Source: Tritrichomonas musculus
Lineage: Eukaryota; Parabasalia; Tritrichomonadida; Tritrichomonadidae
Reading direction: 5' to 3'
Length of the DNA stretch: 64,000 bases
Assembly (NCBI GenBank): GCA_039105265.1
Contig: JAPFFF010000002.1
Location: forward strand, 6,882,001 to 6,946,000
Under the pieces are notes generated by a model. The model was not told the DNA's origin. It did not search any database and was given only the letters and a program-made list of their open reading frames with translations. Below are positions 21,692-32,353 of the stretch, piece by piece (positions within the stretch are counted from its first letter, which is position 1; each line of letters starts with the position of its first letter). A program made the translations under genes and the position numbers.

Positions 21692-21984
21692 AAAATATTT
21701 TTAATTTTTATTTCAATTCACTTTTTGAATTATAATTTTGGGCAGGTTTTTAAAAACACATGAAATTTTCCTCACTTATCCTATATATAATAAGAGTTCA
21801 TTTTGAACATAGGCTTAAAAAAATCAGAATAATATCAGTATATCAAATCTATCATTAAAAAAATCCTATCTCTAATATATAAAGAGTTTTTATTCAAAAA
21901 TGATTAAAATATAATATTTTTTAACTTTTTGAGAGCGAAAAGGTGGATGAAAAAAAATCACTTCATATCTTTGATTTGATATTC

Positions 21985-24900
21985 TCTATTTACCAATTTA
22001 GCCTTCCACCTGCGGCTATCGCTTCACAGCTGCAGGTGGAGGTAAAGAAATAAGGAAACCAAGTTTCCACCTGCGGCTGAGCTGCGACAGCTGCAGGTGG
22101 AAAATCACTATTTACCAATTTAGCCTTCCACCTGCGGCTATCGCTTCTCAGCTGCAGGTGGAAGTAAATAAATAAGGAAACCAATCTTCCACCTGCGGCT
22201 GAGCTGAGACAGTTACAGGTGGAAAATCACTATTTACCAATTTAGCCTTCCACCTGCGGCTATCGCTTCTCAGCTGCAGGTGGAAGTAAATAAATAAGGA
22301 AACCAATCTTCCACCTGCGGCTGAGCTGAGACAGTTACAGGTGGAAAATCACTATTTACCAATTTAGCCTTCCACCTGCGGCTATCGCTTCTCAGCTGCA
22401 GGTGGAAGTAAATAAATAAGGAAACCAATCTTCCACCTGCGGCTGAGCTGCGACAGCTGCAGGTGGAAAATCACTATTTACCAATTTAGCCTTCCACCTG
22501 CGGCTATCGCTTCTCAGCTGCAGGTGGAAGTAAATAAATAAGGAAACCAATCTTCCACCTGCGGCTGAGCTGCGACAGCTGCAGGTGGAAAATTACTATT
22601 TACCAATTTAGCCTTCCACCTGCGGCTATCGCTTCTCAGCTGCAGGTGGAAGTAAATAAATAAGGAAACCAATCTTCCACCTGCGGCTGAGCTGCGACAG
22701 TTACAGGTGGAAAATCACTATTTACCAATTTAGCCTTCCACCTGCGGCTATCGCTTCTCAGCTGCAGGTGGAAGTAAATAAATAAGGAAACCAATCTTCC
22801 ACCTGCGGCTGAGCTGAGACAGTTACAGGTGGAAAATCACTATTTACCAATTTAGCCTTCCACCTGCGGCTATCGCTTCTCAGCTGCAGGTGGAAGTAAA
22901 TAAATAAGGAAACCAATCTTCCACCTGCGGCTGAGCTGCGACAGCTGCAGGTGGAAAATCACTATTTACCAATTTAGCCTTCCACCTGCGGCTATCGCTT
23001 CTCAGCTGCAGGTGGAAGTAAATAAATAAGGAAACCAATCTTCCACCTGCGGCTGAGCTGCGACAGCTGCAGGTGGAAAATCACTATTTACCAATTTAGC
23101 CTTCCACCTGCGGCTATCGCTTCTCAGCTGCAGGTGGAAGTAAATAAATAAGGAAACCAATCTTCCACCTGCGGCTGAGCTGAGACAGTTACAGGTGGAA
23201 AATCACTATTTACCAATTTAGCCTTCCACCTGCGGCTATCGCTTCTCAGCTGCAGGTGGAAGTAAATAAATAAGGAAACCAATCTTCCACCTGCGGCTGA
23301 GCTGCGACAGTTACAGGTGGAAAATCACTATTTACCAATTTAGCCTTCCACCTGCGGCTATCGCTTCTCAGCTGCAGGTGGAAGTAAATAAATAAGGAAA
23401 CCAATCTTCCACCTGCGGCTGAGCTGCGACAGCTGCAGGTGGAAAATCACTATTTACCAATTTAGCCTTCCACCTGCGGCTATCGCTTCTCAGCTGCAGG
23501 TGGAAGTAAATAAATAAGGAAACCAATCTTCCACCTGCGGCTGAGCTGCGACAGCTGCAGGTGGAAAATCACTATTTACCAATTTAGCCTTCCACCTGCG
23601 GCTATCGCTTCTCAGCTGCAGGTGGAAGTAAATAAATAAGGAAACCAATCTTCCACCTGCGGCTGAGCTGCGACAGCTGCAGGTGGAAAATCACTATTTA
23701 CCAATTTAGCCTTCCACCTGCGGCTATCGCTTCTCAGCTGCAGGTGGAAGTAAATAAATAAGGAAACCAATCTTCCACCTGCGGCTGAGCTGAGACAGTT
23801 ACAGGTGGAAAATCACTATTTACCAATTTAGCCTTCCACCTGCGGCTATCGCTTCTCAGCTGCAGGTGGAAGTAAATAAATAAGGAAACCAATCTTCCAC
23901 CTGCGGCTGAGCTGCGACAGCTGCAGGTGGAAAATCACTATTTACCAATTTAGCCTTCCACCTGCGGCTATCGCTTCTCAGCTGCAGGTGGAAGTAAATA
24001 AATAAGGAAACCAATCTTCCACCTGCGGCTGAGCTGCGACAGCTGCAGGTGGAAAATCACTATTTACCAATTTAGCCTTCCACCTGCGGCTATCGCTTCT
24101 CAGCTGCAGGTGGAAGTAAATAAATAAGGAAACCAATCTTCCACCTGCGGCTGAGCTGCGACAGCTGCAGGTGGAAAATTACTATTTACCAATTTAGCCT
24201 TCCACCTGCGGCTATCGCTTCTCAGCTGCAGGTGGAAGTAAATAAATAAGGAAACCAATCTTCCACCTGCGGCTGAGCTGAGACAGTTACAGGTGGAAAA
24301 TCACTATTTACCAATTTAGCCTTCCACCTGCGGCTATCGCTTCTCAGCTGCAGGTGGAAGTAAATAAATAAGGAAACCAATCTTCCACCTGCGGCTGAGC
24401 TGCGACAGCTGCAGGTGGAAAATCACTATTTACCAATTTAGCCTTCCACCTGCGGCTATCGCTTCTCAGCTGCAGGTGGAAGTAAATAAATAAGGAAACC
24501 AATCTTCCACCTGCGGCTGAGCTGCGACAGCTGCAGGTGGAAAATCACTATTTACCAATTTAGCCTTCCACCTGCGGCTATCGCTTCTCAGCTGCAGGTG
24601 GAAGTAAATAAATAAGGAAACCAATCTTCCACCTGCGGCTGAGCTGCGACAGCTGCAGGTGGAAAATCACTATTTACCAATTTAGCCTTCCACCTGCGGC
24701 TATCGCTTCTCAGCTGCAGGTGGAAGTAAATAAATAAGGAAACCAATCTTCCACCTGCGGCTGAGCTGCGACAGCTGCAGGTGGAAAATTACTATTTACC
24801 AATTTAGCCTTCCACCTGCGGCTATCGCTTCTCAGCTGCAGGTGGAAGTAAATAAATAAGGAAACCAATCTTCCACCTGCGGCTGAGCTGAGACAGCTGC

Positions 24901-25255
24901 AGGTGGAAAATCACTATTTACCAATTTAGCCTTCCACCTGCGGCTATCGCTTCTCAGCTGCAGGTGGAAGTAAATAAATAAGGAAACCAATCTTCCACCT
25001 GCGGCTGAGCTGAGACAGTTACAGGTGGAAAATCACTATTTACCAATTTAGCCTTCCACCTGCGGCTATCGCTTCTCAGCTGCAGGTGGAAGTAAATAAA
25101 TAAGGAAACCAAGTTTCCACCTACGGCTGAGCTGCGATAGCTAAAGGTGGAAGTAATTACTTAAATGTACCATTTCAAACTTCCACCTGCAGCTATCGCA
25201 ACTTAGTTGCAGTTGGAACTAATTACGCGAATTAAACTTCCACCTGCAACTAAAA
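21985..25255. repeat. 122-bp satellite array, about 26 units plus degenerate edge
   Basis: Twenty-six head-to-tail units of exactly 122 bp (the word TAGCC recurs at 21999, 22121, 22243 and so on to 25049). Each unit has two hairpin-forming blocks, both bounded by TTCCACCTGC and GCAGGTGGAA, joined by AT-rich spacers (GTAAATAAATAAGGAAACCA and ATCACTATTTACCAATTTAG). The second hairpin occurs mainly as GCGACAGCTGCAGG or GAGACAGTTACAGG in a mixed order. Inner units are nearly identical; the first and last units and a half-unit tail to 25255 are diverged, the usual signature of unequal crossing-over. GC content near 50 percent stands out from the AT-rich background. The period is not a multiple of three and no long frame crosses the array. 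Confidence 0.97.
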
Positions 25256-25345
25256 GTTTTAAATATTTTTTTATTTATATTATTTTTCTTTTAGTTTTTA
25301 TTTGTTCAAAATATTTTTTTTTTTTTTACATTATTTAACATAGGA

Positions 25346-25372
25346 CACTTTTTGAGCGAAGCTCAAAAAGTG
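25346..25372. repeat. Hairpin with GAA loop
   Basis: Perfect inverted arms CACTTTTTGAGC and GCTCAAAAAGTG around GAA. The arm is the same word as in the hairpins at 8979-9080. Confidence 0.85.
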
Positions 25373-25870
25373 GCCATTCTTGTTATAATTAAAAAAAAAA
25401 AAAAACTTTTCATGATTTATTAATATAAAATAGATAGGCCTTCATTTTTTGGACTTTCCACTGATTTATTCAAGTCAATTTTAAATCGATTCTTTTTATA
25501 TCTGTGTTATAAATGCGATACAATTATCAGGAAATTTTCGAAAACTCGATTATCAACAAGATATCGGCATTTATAACACAGATAAAGCCTTGTCATAAGA
25601 TGAATGTTCTCAGTTAAATGTAAGACGAATAATCTGATTGAAACTTGAATTGTCTTTTTATTTTCATTTTAACAAATTGTTGAGCTTTCATAATAATTGC
25701 TAAATATTCTTGTTAAAAAAAAGACTTTTTTTTGTATCTATTTTTGAAATGAAAATTATTCAATTGATAAATGGCCTTCAAAAGATATGTCACATTTCAT
25801 TTAATTCAATTTGTGAACTTTGATAACAATTGGTGACACCTACTAAAAATCTTGTTATATGATATATTTT
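25373..25870. other. Upstream region with an inverted pair TATCTGTGTTATAAATGC
   Basis: TATCTGTGTTATAAATGC at about 25499 is repeated in inverted form (GCATTTATAACACAGATA) at about 25567, forming a hairpin with a 50-nt loop. Otherwise AT-rich and without a gene. Confidence 0.6.
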
Positions 25871-25873
25871 ACT

Positions 25874-25879
25874 TCATTT
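25874..25879 (+). promoter_or_regulatory. Initiator-like TCATTT deciding the start at 25894
   Basis: TCATTT lies 20 nt before the ATG at 25894. The frame remains open further upstream but has no ATG there, so this motif supports 25894 as the start. Confidence 0.5.
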
Positions 25880-25893
25880 TTTTTTTCAGATTG

Positions 25894-26808
25894 ATGAATC
25901 TTCAAATTCTTTATGCTAATATCCAAAACAACAAACCACATTCATTCAGCTTTAATGACAAAGTTGATCAGTTTTTTATTGGTTTTTCTAAATTTTGCAT
26001 TAAATATGATACAATCTATTCACATCATGTTAAGGAAATTTCAATTGACCTGACAGATACAGTCAAAGATGGAAATAAAATCAGAATCAGGCCCAAAATT
26101 GTGATGAACGATACATCAGGAAACAGAGAATCATCTCGATCATCAATTGAAGTTGTCATTTTAGCTTCTATTGGAAATGGCAATCAAAATGTATATTTAC
26201 AATCCGCAGTTGACACTGATGAGAGGCATAACATACCACTCCACAATATCAATTTCATGCAGACAGCAATTCACAGTGTTTTCTCAAAATACCAGAGAAA
26301 AGATCATCATTTGGCCGAGTATTCTTCGCATATAAATATTACAAAGCCAAACTCAAAATGTTATAAGCTAACCGGTTGCTCAATAATAAGAGATGAAGGC
26401 GAATTCTTTTCAAATGGCCAAATTAAAGGAAGTGTCATCGCTTACAATGGAAATAATCAAGATATTTTGTGTGGCTATTTTACTGAAGATAATATGAATT
26501 CAAATAATGTCAAAGTTGAACTTGGAGATTGCCCTGCTGGTTTTCAACCAAATGAATATTCATTTCATTGCTTTATAAGCAGTTTTGGCTTCTCATATGA
26601 AAATGGAAATGATCATCATGTAATGAAGATCGATTTAAGCACCCAGAATAGAAACAATGAATTGCTGATCGAAAATAACAAAATTTGTGCAAGATTAACA
26701 TTGAAGGCTAAAATAAAAGATTTAAAATATCATAGAACAAAACTACCTCACAATAAAATAAGCGGTTTTGTTATTGCAATAAGAAATTTATTAAATAATC
26801 GGGCTTAA
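25894..26808 (+). CDS. Hypothetical protein, 304 aa
   Basis: I do not recognise this protein. It begins MNLQILYANIQNNKPHSFSF and shows alternating beta-like segments throughout (EISIDLTDTVKDGNKIRIRP, IEVVILASIGNGNQNVYLQS, KVELGDCPAGFQPNEYSFHC). There are several cysteines but no signal peptide after the chosen ATG and no membrane helix. Two similar halves are possible: VKEISIDLTDTVKDGNKI near residue 45 and MKIDLSTQNRNNELLIENNK near 250 have the same strand-loop character, but this is only an impression. The open frame extends 14 codons upstream without an ATG, through a T-rich stretch that is better read as a leader. The stop is TAAA. Confidence 0.75.
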   Translation: MNLQILYANIQNNKPHSFSFNDKVDQFFIGFSKFCIKYDTIYSHHVKEISIDLTDTVKDGNKIRIRPKIVMNDTSGNRESSRSSIEVVILASIGNGNQNVYLQSAVDTDERHNIPLHNINFMQTAIHSVFSKYQRKDHHLAEYSSHINITKPNSKCYKLTGCSIIRDEGEFFSNGQIKGSVIAYNGNNQDILCGYFTEDNMNSNNVKVELGDCPAGFQPNEYSFHCFISSFGFSYENGNDHHVMKIDLSTQNRNNELLIENNKICARLTLKAKIKDLKYHRTKLPHNKISGFVIAIRNLLNNRA

Positions 26809-26814
26809 AAAGAG

Positions 26815-27590
26815 TAAACAATAAAAAAAGTTACTGTTTTTTATTTATTTAAATATTTACTAAAAACACAAAGAAAAAGGACTAATTGATTTTACAATGA
26901 TAACTTTAAAAATATTAACTATAAAAATGTATTATTAGCTTATTGAACTTAATGTTAACTATTCAAAATATTATTCATCAGTATATAAAGAAATATGTAA
27001 AAATTGGTATTAATAATATTACCCTTCGGACGTAATTGGTATTTTATAAAATTCAATGAAAAGACGTATTAAAATGTAAAAATTGCCGAAATGAAACGTA
27101 ATTTGGATAAAAATAAAAAAAAGCAAAGCGGTTTAGTTTCGAACTCAATACTTTTGCCACAAATTAATTTTTCCTCTAAGCTAAAGCTCTCAAATTTGAA
27201 AGGATAAAATATTTATATTTAAAGATAATATCTTTATTTTTCAAAGGTAACTTTTTTTTATTTTTTTCTAAAAAAGTCGTATTCTCATCATTTTCACGTA
27301 GACGTAATCGTAAAACGTAATTGATTTTTTTTCTTGATCTACCTTATTGAAAAAGTTTAAACAGAACGTAATTTTGAAAACTTCAAAAAGCAATAATTAT
27401 ATTAGTTCAGTGATTCAAAAAATACAGCAACTTCATAAATCATTGAATTATGTCACCATTTTTTTAAAAAAATTCTATCGATTTAATAATATTAAGCATA
27501 ATTATATGAACCTATAATAAAACAATAATTATTTATACATCAAAGTATTTTATTCATAATGTGATTAAAAATAAATGTACAATTAATTAG
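26815..27590. other. Spacer with clustered ACGTAATT words
   Basis: Between convergent genes. The word ACGTAAT occurs about five times between 27028 and 27375 (for example GGACGTAATTGG, AAACGTAATTTGG, AGACGTAATCG, AAACGTAATTG, GAACGTAATTTTG). No coding frame is visible. Confidence 0.5.
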
Positions 27591-27595
27591 TAATA

Positions 27596-28012
27596 CTATG
27601 TAAGAATTTCTTCCTCGGAAAAAGGCTCATAACCTGATTTGTTTAACTGAATAATTAATCGTACTTTTCCACCTTCTTTGGTTCCCTCCCCAGGACGCAT
27701 CTGATACCATTTATCTAGTACTTTTCCAAGAGGAAATTCATCTCTGATATTGAAATCAATTGAGGAAATGAAATCATCCTTTGAGATATCGTCTTTATCC
27801 CATAATGAAACATATAAGATATCGTTTAATAAGGAAGTAATTGGAATATGAAATTCTTCATTCCATTCTGGAGTTTTGGTGTTTCGAATATATTTAGTTT
27901 TCCATTTTTGAGTAGAAGTGCTCGTCTCAAACTTTAAATATGGATCTGAGAGGCCAATTATATCTTTTTTGGGGACATTGCACGCTTCAATCGCACGAAT
28001 ATGCAAAATCAT
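27596..28012 (-). CDS. Single C2-domain protein
   Basis: A 138-residue protein that is little more than one C2 domain. It starts LHIRAIEACNVPKKDIIGLSDPYLKFE, with the first Ca-binding loop aspartates (KKDIIGLSDPY), followed by KTKYIRNTKTPEWNEEF, the classic N/TxxPxWNExF strand, and LYVSLWDKDDISKDDFI, the second Ca-binding loop. It ends with the RLIIQLNK strand and a short acidic tail. Such proteins bind membrane phospholipid in a Ca-dependent way; large families of one-domain C2 proteins exist in trichomonads. The family's usual domain length (about 120-130) is matched, so the gene looks complete. Confidence 0.92.
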   Translation of the reverse strand: MILHIRAIEACNVPKKDIIGLSDPYLKFETSTSTQKWKTKYIRNTKTPEWNEEFHIPITSLLNDILYVSLWDKDDISKDDFISSIDFNIRDEFPLGKVLDKWYQMRPGEGTKEGGKVRLIIQLNKSGYEPFSEEEILT

Positions 28013-28389
28013 TAGTCAAATAGATGAACGATATTTGATAAAAATAATTCATAAACCATTTGAAATAAGTATCATTATTATCTCTCAAATTAATAATAAA
28101 ATGTGTTATTATTTTTTTTTACTCACAAATTTAATATAAAAAACCTATTTTTTATATTTGAATTTTATCTTGGGATTTTGAAGATATTATATAATTTTTT
28201 AAAAATTAAACTTTTTGATTTTGTATATTTATCAAAATATTTACTTTATTTATGAAATATAAATATCACAAAGATAACCATGAAATATTTATATTATTCC
28301 ATCTGTTTATATTCATACAGATTTAAATATATTACGTATTACAATAATAAAATTTATTTTAATATCAACTATTTGACGAAAATTTAATT

Positions 28390-29586
28390 TTAAGGACGTC
28401 CACGTGGTAGGACCAAATATAATTTGACTTTTTTGTGTAAATATCTCCTTAAATAATTTGTTATTGTAATTCTAAAATATATTATTATATTATATATTTG
28501 ATATTTATTAAAATAAATCAATAATGAATGAGATCCCCTATGTTTATGAAAGAAAAACATCCAAATTAAAAATGACATTAAAATGAATAGAGCATCAGAA
28601 CGACTTTATTAATCAAAAAATAAATGGTTTTTATTAAATATATACATGCTTACTCACTTTTTCTATTGACCAAAATTACATAATTTAAAAAAAAATTTTA
28701 ATGATCATCAATATTCTGAAAAAATTTTGTTTTTTTTTTCTTAAATAGAGTTTAATTTTGGGATATTTGTAAGTTTACTATAATATTATTTATTGCATAC
28801 CTTAAAATTCAATTTTAATAAGGGGATTATAAAAGTGGTTTTAGCCAAATTCATAACTTTCAAATGAATAGAAGTATGCGAATTCAAAAATGTAGCAATT
28901 GAACTATTAATATATCAAAATTAATCATTTGATGAATATTTCCTATTGAGTATTTTTTTAATTCATTTACTTTTTTATTCAAAAATTTAGGACAGTCGTT
29001 TTTTTCTACGCCACTTTTTGAATGGTTTTTCTATCCATGAGTATTTACTCATGGAAAGTAAAAAACCACCATCTTAAGGTGAAATTTAACTTACTCTGTT
29101 AAGAAAATTACCCAAAAAAATCGTAAATTTTAACTATTTGCTTTTTTTGATATAATTTTTTTTTATTTTTACATAATTTTTCAGGAATATCGGCACCAGT
29201 GATCACCACGGGGTTGCGCGAAGCCGAATCAGGTTCCTTGAATTGCTGGATGAATCGGGAAGTCATTTGAACTATATAATTATGAATTATTTTGCAAAAA
29301 TTGAATAAAAAATGTATAAAAAAGTATTCAAAAAGTTTAAAAGTTTTCAAAAAGTGGTGTAGAAAAATACGATTCCCAAAAAATTTATACTTCAATAGGT
29401 CCGATATCAAAAAAATTGAATGACAGCAAATTGTCTTCTGAGATAATTATTGAAATTATAGGTAAAATAGTATTATATGTTTAAATGTTAAAGCAATTTA
29501 ATTGATAAAGTTTTGTGTTCATAAATATTAAATGAGGTATTTTGCCTACAAAAATGAGATTATATTTGGTCCTACCACGTCCTTAA
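28390..29586. mobile_element. Inverted-repeat element, family 2, carrying a nested family 1 element
   Basis: Ends TTAAGGACGTCC..GTGGTAGGACCAAATATAAT and ATTATATTTGGTCCTACCAC..GTCCTTAA. Apart from the 388-bp nested element it aligns along its length with the copy at 12928-13711. No coding capacity. Confidence 0.85.
28990..29377. mobile_element. Inverted-repeat element, family 1, nested in family 2
   Basis: 388 bp, starts GGACAGTCGTTTTTTTCTACG and ends GTAGAAAAATACGATTCCC. It is flanked by AAAAATTTA at 28981-28989 and again at 29379-29387. The family 2 copy at 12928-13711 has this word once at the matching place, giving the empty site. Confidence 0.88.
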
Positions 29587-29612
29587 TTCCATTAATAATT
29601 GAAACTTGCATT

Positions 29613-30914
29613 AGGCTTGTTATTTTGAGAATTGATAGAACATAGGAAACTCTCGAGATATGTCGATATGCTTCGAAATTAATAATATATACTCACCATA
29701 GACAGTTATTGATGATTTCAGATTTTAAGCGAAATCGCGGCGGAGAGTCTTTCAAAAAGTTGTGATTTTCATAACGAGTCTCCAGACGTAAATGTAAAAA
29801 TGTTTCAAAATTTATGGTATTATAAGAATATATATTGCAAGCATCTTAATATATATCAATTGTTATATTTTTATTAGCTTCGCTTTGCATCGAGTTATTA
29901 ATAAAATATATTTCAAAAATTTGATTTCTGTATTTTTGCATTAAATATCAGAAAAAAAAATAGGTGTACCTACATAATCAGTATAACAATAATTGCATTA
30001 CTGTATTATATATGATTATAAAATTATAGGATTGTATGTTTATTGTATATAGAGTAATAATCAAAAACTCCTATCCGTGAAGAATGAGATTTTTTATATT
30101 AAGATAAAAATACAAAAAAACTCGTTACTAACAATATCGGCCAAAATTCAATATTTTTACCCAAAAATTGGTTATTTGTCTTATTATGATGTTAAAAACA
30201 CTATTAAGCAAAAAAATTGCGCATTATAAGTATATATCCCGAGATAAAGCGATTTACACTATTTTTAGCCGATTTTACGATTTTTTTTGGAAAAAACGAT
30301 TCCAGGACAGAGCCAACGAATGACCGGTATATTACATTTATCTTAAATAGTAGTATACATTGCATTATATATTATATTAAATTTTTAGAAAAATCGTCCG
30401 CCAAATTTTCGAGAAAAATCAATTACAAAATTATACTACATTTGAATAGAAATTCCTCTCAATTTTGGCAACTTTCTTTGATCATATCTCAGTATATACG
30501 CAAAATTAGGAAAATGTTTTCTATTAAAATATTCTTATAATATGATATACTTTATTATATATTAATTTCAAAAGATTATGAGAGTTTCCTATGTTCTAAT
30601 TGATATCAAAAATGCTACTTTTTTACATCTAATACTTGATTATCAGTTTAAAAATCTTATATTGAAAAAAATTGTAAATTTGATATCAATTACTGAGATC
30701 TCGAGATTTCAAACATATTTTTCTTTGTTAATAATTGTTATTTGTGATTTTAAAATATTTAAAACATAATATATTGATGTTTATGTAAATATTAAAACAT
30801 ATAAAACAATAAATCGATTATATGGAAAACGATCTCGAGTATCAGTGTATATTTATTTATAGATATCATAAAGTAAATCAATTATCGATCTCGAAAATCA
30901 GAAAATTACAAGCC
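29613..30914. mobile_element. Inverted-repeat element, family 4 relative, carrying a nested element
   Basis: Left end AGGCTTGTTATTTTGAGAAT and right end TCAGAAAATTACAAGCC form a diverged inverted pair resembling the element at 9887-10363. The inside (ATATCAAAAATGCTACTTTT, ACTGAGATCTCGAGAT) also matches that family. The flanking duplication is degraded (GCATT on both sides). It is split by the element at 29637-30597. Confidence 0.6.
29637..30597. mobile_element. Inverted-repeat element, family 5, nested, with 7-bp target duplication
   Basis: 961 bp, ends AGAACATAGGAAACTCTC and its exact complement GAGAGTTTCCTATGTTCT (18 bp), flanked by AATTGAT at 29630-29636 and 30598-30604. No credible coding frame inside. 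The clean ends and duplication show it inserted more recently than the decay of its host element. Confidence 0.8.
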
Positions 30915-31597
30915 AAGCATTTATTTAGTGAACTTATATCTTATTTAATTCAATTACAACTCAAATGAGGAATCGAAATTAAACTAAATGAATCAACTTT
31001 CTGGGAAATTGATTGTTGGGATTTGCATCATTTTTTATTAATAATTATGATCTTGTCTTTTTTTTTTTTCTTTTGACGATTTAATTAATAATATGTGAAT
31101 ATTAAAATCTAGATCAAACTATTTAATATAGTTTTCAGTCAAAAAAAATACCTTGTTTTTTTGTGAGAACACATAGAATATTTTAATTCAAATTGGAAAC
31201 TAGTCCCTTAAATTAAAATACAAATATCTTAAATTTTAATAAATATATATGAAATATTAATTAATTTGCTTTTGTGGTATTATAATCCTAAGTAGTGAAG
31301 GGGTATCAATAATCGGGACCAGATAAATCCCCACTTAAAACGCCTTAAATGACCCCTTTTTGGCCCCCTTCTAAATATCAAAAATAGCATACACCCACAG
31401 CCCCATATTCTGAACCTGCATTTGACCCCACATTCGGACCCATATTCGGGGGCCACATAGAGTTCCCCATTTTGTGCCCATAGTGAATCCACCCCAAAAC
31501 GCCCATAAAACGCCCATATTTGGGCCCATACAAATTCCAAAAATAGGCCGCATATGGACCACCTATAGCCCACTTATGGGACCACCTATGGAGCAAC

Positions 31598-31752
31598 GGA
31601 ACTTCGTTCCTGAGGTCAACAAAGTTGTCCGAGGCTCCGCCGAGGCATTTCATGCCGAAGCTAATGGCACAAGCTAATGGAGCAACGGAACTTCGTTCCT
31701 GAGGTCAACAAAGTTGTCCGAGGCTCCGCCGAGGCATTTCATGCCGAAGCTA
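31598..31752. repeat. Multi-hairpin repeat, two direct copies
   Basis: A unit of about 70 bp starting GGAACTTCGTTCCTGAGG and ending GGCATTTCATGCCGAAGC, present in tandem here, again at 32042-32107, in inverted form at about 34400-34462, 34984-35050 and 35073-35139, and as a short start at 33594-33606 inside a gene. It contains three or four small hairpins with 3-nt loops (GGAAC/GTTCC, AAC/GTT, GGCAT/ATGCC). Confidence 0.85.
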
Positions 31753-31769
31753 ATGGAGCAAGCTGATGG

Positions 31770-31990
31770 AGCTATATGGAGCCACTTGGAAAGCTACTTA
31801 GGAGAGCCACTTGGAAAGCTACTTGGAAAGCCACTTGGGAAACTACTTGGAAAGCTATTATGGGAACAACCATCTAGTGTCCCGAGGATTTACATAAACT
31901 GTCCACTAAATATTGTGTGTACGGGAAAAACCGTAGACCACTTGGAAAGCTACTTGGAAAGCTACTTGGAAAGCCACTTAGGAGAGTCAT
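31770..31990. repeat. Minisatellite of CTACTTGGAAAG units
   Basis: Two clusters of the 12-bp unit ACTTGGAAAGCT or ACTTGGAAAGCC, separated by about 90 bp of unique text. Found only in the left arm. Confidence 0.85.
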
Positions 31991-32353
31991 ATAGTAGTCC
32001 TCAGGAGAATCCTGGTCTGGTTCGTTTTCAACTCACGCAACGGAACTTCGTTCCTGAGGTCAACAAAGTTGTCCGAGGCTCCGCCGAGGCATTTCATGCC
32101 GAAGCTTAGAATGTGTTCTTACTCAATGGGAACGCTTATGGGAACACCTATTTGGACTCACATATGACCTTATGTTTCGAAGTGATTCATAAGGGTTTCT
32201 AAGGTGTTCCTGTTCCTGGGTGTTCCTGGATTCAAACTCCAAATTAATAGATAAGGGGACACCTGGACAACTGGACAACACAAAAATGTATACAAATAAA
32301 TTACAATAATGTTTTTTTATTGATATTCAAAATAAGTACTGAAACAGCCAAAC

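Larger units (their letters stand above)
31087..32295. repeat. Left inverted arm
   Basis: Inverted partner of 34787-35650. It is about 345 bp longer than the right arm, owing to a CTACTTGGAAAG minisatellite (about 31770-31990) and an extra copy of the hairpin repeat at 32042. Overlapping reading frames in both arms mirror each other, which is expected of a palindrome and not evidence of genes. Confidence 0.85.

Noticed and set aside
21990-22184. 64-codon frame over the satellite
   Set aside because: The 122-bp period shifts frame at each unit; it closes within two units.
22000-25170. CRISPR-like array
   Set aside because: Units are full tandem copies without unique spacers, and the genome is eukaryotic.
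25881-25889. TTTTTTCAG as a 3' splice site before the 304-aa gene
   Set aside because: Trichomonad introns use a strict extended 3' motif (ACTAACACACAG), which is absent; an initiator plus leader explains the stretch better.
29108-29410. 100-codon minus-strand frame
   Set aside because: Lies across the nested family 1 element and its junction; no protein character.
30217-30540. 107-codon frame
   Set aside because: No ATG, lies inside a non-coding inverted-repeat element, AT-rich chance composition.
31280-31677. Several overlapping 60-100 codon frames in the left arm, mirrored at 35060-35457
   Set aside because: They arise from a GC-rich palindromic repeat read in several frames; identical frames in both arms follow from the inverted repeat and carry no domain.
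31714-32109. 131-codon frame over the minisatellite (repeated LGKLLGKPLGK and LESYLES)
   Set aside because: No ATG at its start and composed of minisatellite units and the hairpin repeat; read as chance.
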